A stretch of DNA of 64,000 bases from positions 1,736,001 through 1,800,000 of the forward strand of contig NZ_CP028324.1 in assembly GCF_003028855.1 (NCBI RefSeq), written 5' to 3'. Source of the DNA: Pseudoduganella armeniaca (GTDB taxonomy: Bacteria > Pseudomonadota > Gammaproteobacteria > Burkholderiales > Burkholderiaceae_D). The position numbers and the translations under genes are program-made. Under the pieces are notes generated by a model. The model ran no database searches. It had not been told where the DNA came from and saw only the letters and a program-made list of their open reading frames with translations. Each line of letters starts with the position of its first letter. Position 1 is the stretch's first letter. Below are positions 1 through 9,832 of this stretch, piece after piece.

Positions 1-480
1 CGGCTCGTCCCAGTTGGCGATGACGAGGTCCATGTCGCCATCGGACAGCATGCGGATGTAGTCGATGCCCGGTCCCAGGTTGTGGATCACGACGCGGCTT
101 TTCGGCGAACCGCGCCGCAGCAGCGCGACCACGTTCGGCAGGAACTGGCTGTCCAGGTAATCCGGCGCGGCGATGTGGAAGGTGCGCGCTTCCTCCTGCG
201 GCACGAACGGCGTCTTCTTGACGAACAGGCTCTCGGTTTCGTCCAGGATGCGCTTGGCCGGTTTCAGCAGGCTTTCGCCATGCTGCGTGGGCACCATGCC
301 GCGCGCGCCGCGCACCAGCAGCGGGTCGCCCGTCAGCTCGCGCAGCTTGCGCAGCGAGGCCGAAATGGAGGGCTGCGGCTGGTTCAGCTTGAGCGCCACG
401 CGCGACACGTTTTTCTCGACCAGCAGCAGGTACAGGATGCGGATCAGGTGCAGGTCGAGGTGTTGCGGCAGGCTGGACAT
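1..480 (-). CDS. LysR-family transcriptional regulator (partial, C-terminus outside window)
   Basis: The first 160 codons of a LysR-type regulator are visible, beginning at the ATG complement at 478-480 and running off the left edge. Residues about 8-65 form the winged helix-turn-helix, with the typical LysR run LNQPQPSISASLRKLRE. The start of the substrate-binding domain follows, including the family-typical phrase FHIAAPDYLDSQFLPNV. It is transcribed away from puuD across a 152-bp intergenic region (481-632), the usual arrangement for a LysR protein controlling its neighbour. The effector is not visible; a purine-related ligand would be a guess from context. Confidence 0.93.
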   Translation of the reverse strand, partial: MSSLPQHLDLHLIRILYLLLVEKNVSRVALKLNQPQPSISASLRKLRELTGDPLLVRGARGMVPTQHGESLLKPAKRILDETESLFVKKTPFVPQEEARTFHIAAPDYLDSQFLPNVVALLRRGSPKSRVVIHNLGPGIDYIRMLSDGDMDLVIANWDEP

Positions 481-632
481 CGGCGAACGGGGCTATATGG
501 TTGTGGATATGTCGAATATACGCGAAAAGTCATGAGTAAGATACCGATCGCGTTTATCTTCTGTACACTGCTGTAGCTATAACCATCGCCATTGCCATCG
601 TCCCCGCGGCGCCCACCAAACAAAGGATTTAC

Positions 633-1850
633 ATGGAAGTTTTCGGCTACCTGATCCCGTACGGCCTCGAATGGCTCAACCTTCTCGTGCGCTGGCTGCA
701 CATCATCACGGGCATTGCCTGGATCGGCGCGTCGTTCTACTTCGTCTGGCTGGACAACTCGATCCGCCCGCCCGCGCCAGGGTCCGACCTGGCGAAAAAG
801 GGCGTGATGGGCGAGCTGTGGGCCGTGCACGGGGGCGGCTTCTACAACCCGCAGAAATACCTGGTGGCGCCGGCCGAGCTGCCCAAGGAGCTGCACTGGT
901 TCAAATGGGAGGCATATTCGACCTGGCTGTCCGGCTTCGCGCTGCTGACGATCGCCTACTACTTCAATGCCCAGGCGATGATGATCGACAAATCGGTGGC
1001 CGACCTGACCTCGCTGCAAGCCGTTGGCGTGGGCCTGGGCTTCCTCGTCGCCGGCTGGATCGTCTACGATTTGCTGTGCCGCTCGCCGCTGGGCCGGCAC
1101 GACCTGTGGTTCGGCGTCGTCGTCTTTGTGCTGCTGGTGGCCGCGGCCTGGGCGCTGACGCACCTGCTGTCCGGCCGCGCCGCCTACATCCACGTGGGCG
1201 CGATGATCGGCACGATCATGGTGGCCAATGTGGCGATGCTGATCATTCCGGGCCAGCGCAAGATGGTCAGCGCCATGCAGGCCGGCGGCAAGCCCGACCC
1301 GATCCACGGCCTCCGCGCCAAGCAGCGCAGTGTCCACAACAATTACTTCACCTTGCCGGTGCTGTTCATCATGATCAGCAACCACTATGCGATGACGTAC
1401 CAGCACGCCCATGCCTGGCTGGTGCTGGCGTTCATCATGGCGGCCGGCGTCTTCATCCGCCACTTCTTCAACCTGCGCCACAAGGGCCGGGTCGAGTGGC
1501 GCTATCCGGCCATCGGCGTCGCGCTGCTGCTGGCGGTGGCCATTGCCATCGCGCCGCCGCGCCCCGCCGCCAGCGCGGCCGGTGCCGATCCGGCCGCGCA
1601 GTTCGCGCAAGTGAAGGCCATCATGGACCAGCGCTGCCTGTCCTGCCACTCGGCCAAGCCAACGCAGCCCGGCTTCGCCACCGCGCCCGCCGGCGTGATG
1701 TTCGATACGCCAGACCAGATCCACCAGCGCGCCGCGCAGATCCACAAGCAGGTGGTGGAGCTGAAGGCCATGCCGATCGGGAATCTCACCAATATGACGG
1801 ACGCGGAACGCGGCCAGATCGCCGCCTGGTTCGCGGCAGGAGCAAAATGA
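633..1850 (+). CDS. puuD: Urate hydroxylase PuuD (membrane urate oxidase with cytochrome c domain)
   Basis: A 405-residue inner-membrane protein whose N-terminal three quarters carries about eight hydrophobic segments of the PuuD urate oxidase family (early motif LLVRWLHIITGIAWIGASFY). A short periplasmic cytochrome c domain follows, with the haem site CLSCH at residues 335-339. PuuD oxidises urate to 5-hydroxyisourate and passes electrons to the respiratory chain through its haem, unlike soluble uricase. The stop codon overlaps the start of the next gene in an ATGA arrangement, so the two are probably translationally coupled. Only the enzyme is present; later steps of urate breakdown are not in this window. 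Confidence 0.93.
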   Translation: MEVFGYLIPYGLEWLNLLVRWLHIITGIAWIGASFYFVWLDNSIRPPAPGSDLAKKGVMGELWAVHGGGFYNPQKYLVAPAELPKELHWFKWEAYSTWLSGFALLTIAYYFNAQAMMIDKSVADLTSLQAVGVGLGFLVAGWIVYDLLCRSPLGRHDLWFGVVVFVLLVAAAWALTHLLSGRAAYIHVGAMIGTIMVANVAMLIIPGQRKMVSAMQAGGKPDPIHGLRAKQRSVHNNYFTLPVLFIMISNHYAMTYQHAHAWLVLAFIMAAGVFIRHFFNLRHKGRVEWRYPAIGVALLLAVAIAIAPPRPAASAAGADPAAQFAQVKAIMDQRCLSCHSAKPTQPGFATAPAGVMFDTPDQIHQRAAQIHKQVVELKAMPIGNLTNMTDAERGQIAAWFAAGAK

Positions 1851-3079
1851 ACATGAATCGCCAACAACAGATCAACGACTGGATCGATACGCACTTCGAC
1901 GAACAGGTGGCCCTGCTGCAGCAGGTGCTGCGCGTGCCGACCGATACGCCGCCGGGCAATAACGCGCCGCACGCGGAGATGGTGGCGGAACTGGTCAAGC
2001 AATACGGCTGGCAGGCCGAAAAGCATGCGGTGCCCGCGTCCACGGTGCGCGACTACGGCATGGAAAGCATCACCAACCTGGTCGTGCGGCGTCCGTATGG
2101 CGCCGGCGGCCCGACGCTGGCACTGAACGCCCACGGCGACGTGGTACCGCCGGGCGACAACTGGACCTACCCGCCGTACGGCGGCGTGATCGAGGACGGC
2201 TTTATCTACGGCCGTGCGGCCGCCGTATCGAAGAGCGACTTCGCCACCTACATCTTCGCCACGCGCGCGCTGGAGGCGCTGGGCGTGCCTTTGAAGGGCG
2301 GCATCGAGCTGCACTTCACCTACGACGAGGAATTCGGCGGCCTGCTGGGCCCCGGCTGGCTGCTGGAGCAGAAGGTGACGAAGCCCGACCTCGTCATCGC
2401 GGCCGGCTTCTCGTACCAGATCGTCACCGCGCACAACGCCTGCCTGCAGCTGGAGATCACGGTGCACGGCAAGTCCGGCCATGGCGCGATGCCCGAGACG
2501 GGCGTGGACGCGCTGCAGGCGGCCACCAGGATTCTCAACGCGATCTACGGCCAGCTGCCGGAACTGAAGAAGATCAAGTCGCAGGTGGCGGGCATCGACT
2601 CGCCGACGATGCTGGTGGGCCGCATCGACGGCGGCACCAACACCAATGTGGTGCCAGGCAAGGTCGTCATGAAGATGGACCGTCGCATGATTCCCGAGGA
2701 AGACCCGGTCGCGGTGGAGGCGCAGGTGCGCCGCCTGATCGAGGACGCGGTGCAGGGCATGCCGGGCATCCGGCTGGAGATCCGGCGCCTGCTGCTGTCG
2801 CACGCGCTGCGGCCGCTGCCGGGGTCGGAGGCGCTGGTGGCGGCGTTGCAGAGGAATGCGCAGGCGGTGCTGGGCGAGGCGATTCCGGCGGTCGGCACGC
2901 CGCTGTATGCCGACGCTCGCCTGTATGGCGAACATGGCATCCCGGCGGTGTTGTACGGCGCCGGTCCGCGCACGGTGCCGGAGTCGAATGCGAAGAAGGC
3001 CGACGAGCGGCTGCTGCTGGAGGATTTGCGGCGGGCGACCAAGGTGGTGGCGTTGACCTTGGCGGATTTGCTGGTGTAG
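1847..3079 (+). CDS. M20-family metallopeptidase/amidohydrolase
   Basis: A 410-residue cytosolic M20 (ArgE/DapE/carboxypeptidase G2-like) hydrolase. Visible signatures are HGDVV at residues 96-100 (zinc ligand and bridging aspartate region), the general-base pair EE at 161-162 within TYDEEFGG, and the dimerisation-domain motif HGKSGHGAMPE. Substrates of the family are N-acyl amino acids, dipeptides or ureido compounds. The ATG at 1847 overlaps the puuD stop, so this is the second gene of a two-gene operon. A role on an allantoate-like or other purine-derived amide is plausible from position, but the sequence does not prove it. Confidence 0.88.
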   Translation: MNMNRQQQINDWIDTHFDEQVALLQQVLRVPTDTPPGNNAPHAEMVAELVKQYGWQAEKHAVPASTVRDYGMESITNLVVRRPYGAGGPTLALNAHGDVVPPGDNWTYPPYGGVIEDGFIYGRAAAVSKSDFATYIFATRALEALGVPLKGGIELHFTYDEEFGGLLGPGWLLEQKVTKPDLVIAAGFSYQIVTAHNACLQLEITVHGKSGHGAMPETGVDALQAATRILNAIYGQLPELKKIKSQVAGIDSPTMLVGRIDGGTNTNVVPGKVVMKMDRRMIPEEDPVAVEAQVRRLIEDAVQGMPGIRLEIRRLLLSHALRPLPGSEALVAALQRNAQAVLGEAIPAVGTPLYADARLYGEHGIPAVLYGAGPRTVPESNAKKADERLLLEDLRRATKVVALTLADLLV

Positions 3080-3092
3080 AGCCGCCGGGGTT

Positions 3093-3121
3093 GGGGTCTG
3101 TCCCCGCATGGGGACTGACCC
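3093..3121. repeat. GGGGTCTGTCCCC-type intergenic hairpin
   Basis: Just after the M20 gene, GGGGTCTGTCCCC (3093-3105) is followed by GCAT and by the near-complement GGGGACTGACCC (3110-3121). This gives a stem of about 12 bp with one internal mismatch. A second imperfect inverted repeat follows (CTGGTTTTTAT at 3121-3131 against ATTAAAACCGG at 3151-3161). No T-run follows, so it resembles a dispersed palindromic repeat more than a terminator, though it could end puuD operon transcripts. Confidence 0.6.
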
Positions 3122-3177
3122 TGGTTTTTATCGCGCAGCCGGCGTTCCGGATTAAAACCGGGGTCAGTCCCGAAGGG

Positions 3178-4470
3178 TGTTTGGGCGGGAGACATAGGTA
3201 ACACTTGTCGGGAGACATAGGTAACACCTTTTATGATCATTGCACAGCAACGAATAGGAGCGTGCAATGCCTTGGAAGGAGTCCACCACTATGTCGTCCC
3301 GACTCGAATTTGTGATGCTAGCGCGAGCTCCCAAAGCGAACATCGCCGCATTATGCCGAGCGTTTCAGGTCAGTAGAAAAACTGCGTATAAGTGGCTCGA
3401 ACGTTACGAGGCACTTGGAGCGGAAGGTTTGTCTGATCAGTCGCGCAAGCCTCGTTCTTCCCCTGCAAGCTCTTCGGATGAACTGGAGCTGCAAGTGCTG
3501 GCCCTGCACTTGGAGTATCCATACTGGGGCGCACGCAAGCTACGAGAACTCCTGCCGGACTATTTGCCGCGGCCCCACCACAGCACTGTGGATTCGATCT
3601 TGAAGCGCCATAGTTGCAAGGTTCTTGGTGCGCCAGTCAAACAGGAACTGGCCTCGACGCGCTTCGAGCACGACCAGCCCAACTCACTTTGGCAGATGGA
3701 CTTCAAGGGCCATTTTGCCTTGACGACAGAAGCTGCAGGGCGATGCCATCCCCTGACTGTTCTTGATGACCATTCGCGCTTCAGCCTATGCCTTACCGCA
3801 TTCGCTAACGAGCGGTCCAGTTCTGTCCAAGCGGGGCTACAGGCCACGTTCGAGCGATACGGACTGCCCGATAGAATCACTTGCGACAATGGCCCACCTT
3901 GGGGCAGCACCGGACTAAAAGGACTGACAAAGCTTGAAGTTTGGTTGATCCGGCTGGGCATTCGCGTCAGCCATAGCAGGCCGTACCACCCACAAACTCA
4001 AGGTAAGGACGAGCGCTTCCATCGTACTCTCCAGCTCGAGCTACTCGACCGTCGCGGCTTTGGCTCCATCGAGCAGTGTCAGCATGCATTCGATGAGTGG
4101 CGTGAGCGGTACAACATGGTTCGCCCTCACCATGCCTTGGATATGCAGCCGCCAATCACGCGATACCAACGTAGCGGAAGAGAGCTGCCTAACGCCTTAC
4201 AGCCCATCGAGTACTTATCCAGCGATGCCGTAAGAAAGGTCGACCTGAAGGGCTACATCGGGTATGCCAACCGACGCCACTACATCGGCGAGGGCTTGCA
4301 GGGACAAGCTGTCGCGATTAGACCTGATCCCGAGACCGATGGGCTTCTTGAGGTCCGATTCTGCCATCACAAAGTAACGCAGCTGGACCTCAAAAGCCTG
4401 CCGTAAAATACGATTTTCATGTGTAACCCATGTCTCCCGACATGTGTTACCTATGTGTCCCGGCTATACA
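3178..4470 (+). mobile_element. Complete IS481-family insertion sequence, 1293 bp
   Basis: The ends are defined by sequence. 27-bp imperfect inverted repeats start with TGT at 3178-3204 and end with ACA at 4444-4470 (23 of 27 positions match). They are flanked by a perfect 9-bp target duplication CCCGAAGGG at 3169-3177 and 4471-4479. Each terminus has a second copy of the 19-bp motif CGGGAGACATAGGTAACAC: 3209-3227 on the left (identical), and inverted at 4421-4439 on the right (two mismatches). Each pair is separated by 4 bp. The intact transposase and exact duplication suggest a recent, possibly active insertion. Confidence 0.92.
3267..4406 (+). CDS. IS481-family transposase (DDE)
   Basis: A 379-residue transposase with an N-terminal helix-turn-helix (about residues 22-60; the family-typical start MPWKES) and an rve integrase core. 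The catalytic triad is visible as D145 (WQMDFKGH), D207 (ITCDNGPP) and E249 (TQGKDERFH). Transposases of this group cut and join at the terminal inverted repeats, which here lie 89 bp upstream and 64 bp downstream. Codon use is less GC-rich than in neighbouring genes, as expected for a mobile gene. The frame is intact. Confidence 0.95.
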   Translation: MPWKESTTMSSRLEFVMLARAPKANIAALCRAFQVSRKTAYKWLERYEALGAEGLSDQSRKPRSSPASSSDELELQVLALHLEYPYWGARKLRELLPDYLPRPHHSTVDSILKRHSCKVLGAPVKQELASTRFEHDQPNSLWQMDFKGHFALTTEAAGRCHPLTVLDDHSRFSLCLTAFANERSSSVQAGLQATFERYGLPDRITCDNGPPWGSTGLKGLTKLEVWLIRLGIRVSHSRPYHPQTQGKDERFHRTLQLELLDRRGFGSIEQCQHAFDEWRERYNMVRPHHALDMQPPITRYQRSGRELPNALQPIEYLSSDAVRKVDLKGYIGYANRRHYIGEGLQGQAVAIRPDPETDGLLEVRFCHHKVTQLDLKSLP

Positions 4471-4512
4471 CCCGAAGGGACAGACCCCAAGCCTGACGCG
4501 TCGGCGATCCGC

Positions 4513-6879
4513 TTACTTCAACGTCCGCTCGAACAGCTGGTAAATGCGCCGATACTGGTCATACCAGCTCTCCGGCTGCACATAGGCATGCCGCTCCAGC
4601 GGATAGCTGGCCAGCTCCCAGTGGTCCTTTTTCAGTTCGATCAGCCGCTGCGCCATCCGCACCGAGTCCTGGTAGAACACATTGTCGTCCACCATGCCGT
4701 GGGCGATCAGCAGATGGCCCTTCAGCCGGTCGGCGTATTCGATCGGCGACGAGACCTTGTAGGCTTCCGGATCGAGGTCCGGCGTGTTCAGGATGTTGGC
4801 CGTGTAGCCGTGGTTATACGAGGTCCAGTCGGTCACCGGGCGCAGCGCGGCGCCGGCCTTGAACAGTTCCGGTTCGCGCATCAGCGCCATGAACGTCAGG
4901 AAGCCGCCGTAGCTGCCGCCGTAGATGCCCACCTTGTCGATGTCGCCCTGGTGGTTGGCGGCCAGCCAGCGCGCGCCATCCACGTAGTCCTCCAGCTCCG
5001 GGTGACCCATCTGGCGGTAGATCGCCGTGCGCCAGTCGCGCCCATAGCCTTTCGAGGCGCGGTAGTCCATGTCCAGCACGAGGTAGCCCTTTTCGACCAG
5101 CAGGTTGTGGAACATCTGTTCGCGGAAGTAGATCGGGTAACGCTTGCTGACGTTCTGCAGGTAGCCGGCGCCGTGCACGAACATGACGACCGGGTACTTG
5201 CGCCCCGGCTCCAGCGTGGCGGGGCGGTACAGCTTGGCCCACACCGGCTGGCCGCCGTGCGTGGACGGCACCGCCACGAATTGCGGCGTGATCCACTCGC
5301 GCGCCTTGAATTCGGCGCTGCGCGTATCGGTCAGCCGCACGGCCTCGCCGCCGCCGGCCGGCACGATGGCCGCCTGGGCCGGTACATACGGCGCCGACCA
5401 GCGCACCAGCAGGCGGCGCTGGTCCGGTGACAGCATGAAGTCCTCCACGCCGCCGTCCAGGCGCGTCACCTCGCGCACGCCGCCGTCCTTCGGCGACACG
5501 GCGCACACCTCGTACTCCCCCGGCGTGCGGCGGTTGCACATGACCCAGGCAGCCGAGCCGTCGCCGTTCCACGTCACCTGCGTCGCTTCCCACTTGCCGC
5601 TGGTGAGGGCGCGCTGGCGGCCGTCGGCACCCAGCGTGTACAAATGCGAGTACCCCGTTTCCTCGGACAGGAACCACAAGGTGCGGTTATCCGGCAGCCA
5701 GCCGAATTCGTTGTAGCTGTTGTTGACCCAGGCCTTGTCCGTCAGCCGGTGCAGCGGTTTCAGGCGCGCGCCGGCCAGGTCGACGGCGGCAAGCCAGCGG
5801 TCCTTGTTGTCGACGGCGCGGATGCTGACGGCGACCTGCGCCCCGTCGCCGCTCCAGGCGATGCCATTGCCTTCGTCATCGTCCAGCCGTACGGCACGGT
5901 TGCCCTTGACGGGTTCCAGCTTGCGCGCGGCGCGCATCGCCGCCAGCGGATCGGTGGCGATGCCGGGCAGCGCGTCCAATGGCACGTCGCGCAGCGCACC
6001 GGTGCGCAGGTCGACCAGCTTCAACGTCTGCGCCAGCGGCAGGTTGCGGCCCACGCGTGGGCGCTGGTCGTCGAATTCCTCGTAGCCCGATTCCGTCACG
6101 TAGCGCGGCAGCTTGCCCACGCGGCCGTTCTCGCTGGACTTGGGCGACGTCGCCAGCAGCAGCCAGCGGCCATCCGGCGACAGTGCGCTGGCATCGATGA
6201 CGATCTTCTCGCCCAGGTAGATCGGGGCCGGCGCACGCGTCGCGTCGGCGCGGCGTTCCGCTTCCGTCTGCGCGCGGGTGGCGTCGCGCTCGTCCTTCTG
6301 GCGCTTGAGCGTGGCGATCAGGCGCAGCTGCATGGCGCGCAGGTAGTCCTCGTCCGGCTCCGCCTCCGGGTCCTTCATCGCGCGCGGCAGCGCCAGCGGC
6401 GCGACCAGGCGCTCGGCGCGGTTCCAGCTGAACCAGTCGTGGCCGACGCGGAACTGGACGGCCCGGCCGTCGCTGGAATACTGCGGGTCGGCGGCGGCCG
6501 TCGTGTTGCGGCTGATCTGCATCAGCGCGCCCGTCTTCAGGTCGCGCTCGAACAGGTCGCCGTTGCGCAGCATGACGGCGCGGCTGCGTTCGCGGTTGTA
6601 GACGAGGACCGGGGCGTCCAGGTTGGCCAGTTCCGCCTCGCCCACCTTGCGCGTCGCGGCGCCGGCCGCGAACGTGTCGCGCAGCGGCGATCCGGTCCGT
6701 TTCTGCTTGTAGTAGGCGGTCTTGCTGTCCCAGCTCCACCAGGCCGCTTCGACGGGCGTGCCGATCCAGTCGGGATGGGCCATGGCCTGGTCGAGCGTGA
6801 CGGGCGTGACGGCGAGGGCAGGGGTGGCGAGGACGGCGGCAAGCAGGGCGGCCGGCGGGAGTAGGGAGGTTAGGCGCAT
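4513..6879 (-). CDS. S9-family prolyl oligopeptidase/dipeptidyl peptidase, exported
   Basis: A 788-residue serine peptidase. A signal peptide covers about residues 1-23 (MRLTSLLPPAALLAAVLATPALA). A DPP-IV-type beta-propeller region spans about 50-520 and an alpha/beta-hydrolase domain lies at the C-terminus. The nucleophile is S656 in GGSYGG, the acid lies in the DD pair near 731-732 (HGMVDDNVF), and the histidine is H764 (LERHAY). It probably removes N-terminal dipeptides or cleaves proline-containing peptides in the periplasm. An upstream in-frame start at 6942 exists, but the ATG at 6879 gives a proper signal peptide. It is divergent from the next gene across 214 bp. Confidence 0.9.
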   Translation of the reverse strand: MRLTSLLPPAALLAAVLATPALAVTPVTLDQAMAHPDWIGTPVEAAWWSWDSKTAYYKQKRTGSPLRDTFAAGAATRKVGEAELANLDAPVLVYNRERSRAVMLRNGDLFERDLKTGALMQISRNTTAAADPQYSSDGRAVQFRVGHDWFSWNRAERLVAPLALPRAMKDPEAEPDEDYLRAMQLRLIATLKRQKDERDATRAQTEAERRADATRAPAPIYLGEKIVIDASALSPDGRWLLLATSPKSSENGRVGKLPRYVTESGYEEFDDQRPRVGRNLPLAQTLKLVDLRTGALRDVPLDALPGIATDPLAAMRAARKLEPVKGNRAVRLDDDEGNGIAWSGDGAQVAVSIRAVDNKDRWLAAVDLAGARLKPLHRLTDKAWVNNSYNEFGWLPDNRTLWFLSEETGYSHLYTLGADGRQRALTSGKWEATQVTWNGDGSAAWVMCNRRTPGEYEVCAVSPKDGGVREVTRLDGGVEDFMLSPDQRRLLVRWSAPYVPAQAAIVPAGGGEAVRLTDTRSAEFKAREWITPQFVAVPSTHGGQPVWAKLYRPATLEPGRKYPVVMFVHGAGYLQNVSKRYPIYFREQMFHNLLVEKGYLVLDMDYRASKGYGRDWRTAIYRQMGHPELEDYVDGARWLAANHQGDIDKVGIYGGSYGGFLTFMALMREPELFKAGAALRPVTDWTSYNHGYTANILNTPDLDPEAYKVSSPIEYADRLKGHLLIAHGMVDDNVFYQDSVRMAQRLIELKKDHWELASYPLERHAYVQPESWYDQYRRIYQLFERTLK

Positions 6880-7093
6880 GTGGTTCCGGTCTGGAGGCGG
6901 CCGCTCGTGACGGCCGATGGGTGACAAAAAGCAACGGAGCATTCTAGCGCAGCAAGTCGCGCGACGGTTCCCTGACGTTCATCAAAGTGTCGGATTTTTT
7001 TACAGTCGCCCAGGCGTCCCCTCTGGGCGTGGGCATGGCATGAACGTTGCAGCAATCCTTCCAGCCCTGTTTGGGCACCACTAGGGAGAAACC

Positions 7094-9810
7094 ATGAGAC
7101 CGCAAGTCAACCACTTACACCGCCAGCTGCTGTGCCTGCTGGCGCTGCTCGCGCTGAGCCTGCTGATGGCACAACGCAGCTGGGCGTTCTGCCCGAAAAA
7201 TGGCCTGTTGTGCCTCGTCACCGCCAGGTCGAACGGCGCGCTGACTCACCAGGACATCACGCAGCGCGGCATCGAGGAGCTGGACAAGTCCTACTTCGGC
7301 GTGCCGAAGCTGACCAACTCGATGCAGAAGGCGCTGGACGAAATCATCGAGGCCAACGCCCGCGTCGACGAGGACCAGACCACGTCGGCCAAGCACTTCG
7401 ATGGCGAAAGCGGCGCCGCCGCGCAGGCACGCCTGGCGGAGCTGAAGCGCAACGTGCTCGACGCGCTGCGCAGCGATCCGATCAACGCGCACGGCGCGCG
7501 CGAGAACCTGGGCAGTGCGCTGCACACGATCCAGGACTTCTACTCGCACAGCAACTGGGTCGAGGGCGGCAACTCGGGCGCCCACCCGGGCGTGGGCCGG
7601 CCCGTCAGCCTGCCGTTCTCGGGACCGACCGAAACGGCCTGCTCGGGCTTCGTCGACACGGGCAGCTTCTGCGCCAACTCGTCGATCATCGTCACCTCCA
7701 ACCTGACCAGCGGCTACTACGGCGGCGAGGACCGGGTCAAGCCGGGTCCCTTCAAGTGCAGCCACGGCGGCCCGCTGGACAAGAGCTCGCCGTCGAGCGA
7801 CCCGCTCGGCTACTTCCGCGAGGGCATCAACAAGGACACGCTGTACTGCGACATCTCGCCACACAGCGGCTTCCACAACGCCGCCGCCAGCGCGGCCATC
7901 GCGGCCACCAAGCAGTTCGTCGGCGACATCAAGGCCGAGATCACGGAGCCGCAGCTGAAAGCACTGCTGGGTGCCGGTCCCACGCTGGCGTTCGCGATCG
8001 ACACCACCGGCAGCATGGGCGGCGTCATCGCCGGCGTACGCGCTTCCGCGATCAGCATCGTCAACTCGCGCCTCGGCACGGACGAAGAGCCGCTGCAGTA
8101 CGTGCTGGCACCGTTCAACGATCCGTACACGGGACCGAACGTCTCGACCAACAACGCCAGCGCGTTCAAGGGCGCGATCAGCGGCCTGTACGCGGACGGT
8201 GGCGACGATTGCCCGGAACTGGCGATGACCGGCATGTACAACGGCCTGTCGCTGTCCAACCCCAGCGGCAACCTGTTCATGTACACCGACGCCTCGGCCA
8301 AGGATGCCGGCCTGGCCAGCGCCGTGATCGGCCTGGCGAAGTCGAAGGAGATCAAGGTGTTCCCGATTCTGTTCGGCAGCTGCTCGCCGATCGAGCCGGG
8401 CTACCTGCGCGTGGCCGCCGAAACGGGGGCCAGCCGTTCCTGCTGTACCAGTCGGAAGCCGGCACCGTCACGCAGCTGGCCGACCTGGTGGGCCGCAACA
8501 ACGCCGTCCAGGTGCTGTCCGTCGCCGACACGTTCGCCAGCGCGAAGACCTATGAGATCCCGGTGGACGCGTCGATGACGCGCCTGACGGTGTCGGTCAG
8601 CGGCATCCAGCGCGCGCTGCCGACGGTGAAACTGGTGAATCCGAACGGCGTCACCATCACCCCGTCCAACGCCGCCACCTACCTGACCTTGTCGAGCGGC
8701 GTGATCATCTCCGTCAACGCGCCGCAGCGTGGCCGCTGGAAGCTGACCGTGTCCGGCTCGACCGACACGCTGTACGTCAACGCATCCGGCACCGGCTCGC
8801 TGGCGCTGGCCTCGTTCAACCTGGCCAAGTTCGGCGGCCAGGCACCGCACCAGGGCCTGTTCAAGCTGGACGGCGAGCCGGCACCGAACCAGTCGGTCTA
8901 TGGCGTGGCCGCGCTGACACCGGGTGCCTCCACCGCCCAGTTCATCATGCGCACCAAGGCGTACGCCGACATCGCCGCGATCCCGATGGAACGCGACGGC
9001 ACCGACGGCGGCAAGTACTTCGGTCAGTTCGCCGTGCCGGCGCAGCCGTTCCTCGTGTACGTGACGGGCAACGACAGCACCGGCAGCCCGTACCAGCGCG
9101 TGTTCAGCATGTCCGTCACGCCGCAGGGCGTGTCCGTGATCGCGCCGCCAGCGCAGGACCTGCGCCCCGGCGTGCCGGCCACGATGGTGTTCCAGGTGCG
9201 TAACGACGGCAGCGACGACACGTTCGGCGTGACCGCCACCGACGACCTGCACTACATCACCGGCGTGGCGCCGTCGTCGCTGACCTTGAAATCCGGCGAG
9301 ACCGCCAACGTCGTCGTCAGCCTGACGCCGCCGGCCGGCGCCAGCCCGGGCACTGCCGACACCATCACGGCAGCCGTCCAGAGCTCGACCAACCCGGCCT
9401 CGCGCAACAGCGCTTCGGTGACGAACTTCGTCACCGGCGCCGAAGCGGTACCGGGCAAGCCGAACTTCGTCGCCCAGGTCCTGGGCCAGGAAACGGTGGC
9501 ACCGGGCGTGATCGGCGTCGACGTGCGCTTCACCAATACCGGCGTGGGTACGGCGCGTGCGATGTCGATCGCCTCGATCCGTCCGAAGACCCTGGCCGGC
9601 ACCGGCACCGTGACGCTGAACACCGCGCTGTCGCCGGCGCTGCCGTTCGTCACGCCGAACGTGGACGTGGGTGGCTTCTTCACCGTGCGGCTGACGTTCA
9701 ACGTCCCGGCCACCGTGCAGCGCTTTTCCATTACCGAAGCGGGCAGCGTGAACGACATCGACGGTGCGCCGTACAGCCTGTCGCATGCGCAGTCGATCAT
9801 TGCCCGCTAA
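7094..9810 (+). pseudogene. Het-C / von Willebrand factor A domain secreted protein, frameshifted
   Basis: The first frame (from 7094) encodes a signal peptide ending near SWA, a Het-C-like helical region (about residues 45-160, with HTIQDFYSHSNW) and a VWA domain with the MIDAS-like motif DTTGSMGG. The rest (about 460 residues with beta-rich, CARDB-like repeats) continues in another frame, open to 9810. The join falls at the five-G run 8425-8429: one extra G would restore a continuous protein of about 905 residues. Without it, translation ends at 8578. This is either a sequencing or assembly error or a real one-base loss. It is probably cotranscribed with the PEP-CTERM gene 22 bp downstream. 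Function is unknown; large secreted VWA proteins often act in adhesion. Confidence 0.8.
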
Positions 9811-9832
9811 GACCGCAATCAAGGAGATTCCA

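Larger units (their letters stand above)
3160..4488. repeat. Palindromic repeat interrupted by the IS481 element
   Basis: The left arm GGGGTCAGTCCC lies at 3160-3171 and the right arm GGGACAGACCCC at 4477-4488. Removing the insertion and one copy of the 9-bp duplication CCCGAAGGG joins them into a 12-bp inverted repeat with a GAA loop and one mismatch. The insertion point is therefore the loop and inner stem of a hairpin like the one at 3093-3121. Confidence 0.7.

Noticed and set aside
481..632. A specific LysR operator (T-N11-A) between the LysR gene and puuD
   Set aside because: AT-rich half-sites such as GGATATGTCGAATATA exist near 505-522, but no single convincing palindrome stands out.
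5644..6864. A 406-codon plus-strand frame inside the S9 peptidase gene
   Set aside because: Low-complexity translation typical of GC-rich antisense; the minus strand encodes a full peptidase with its catalytic triad.
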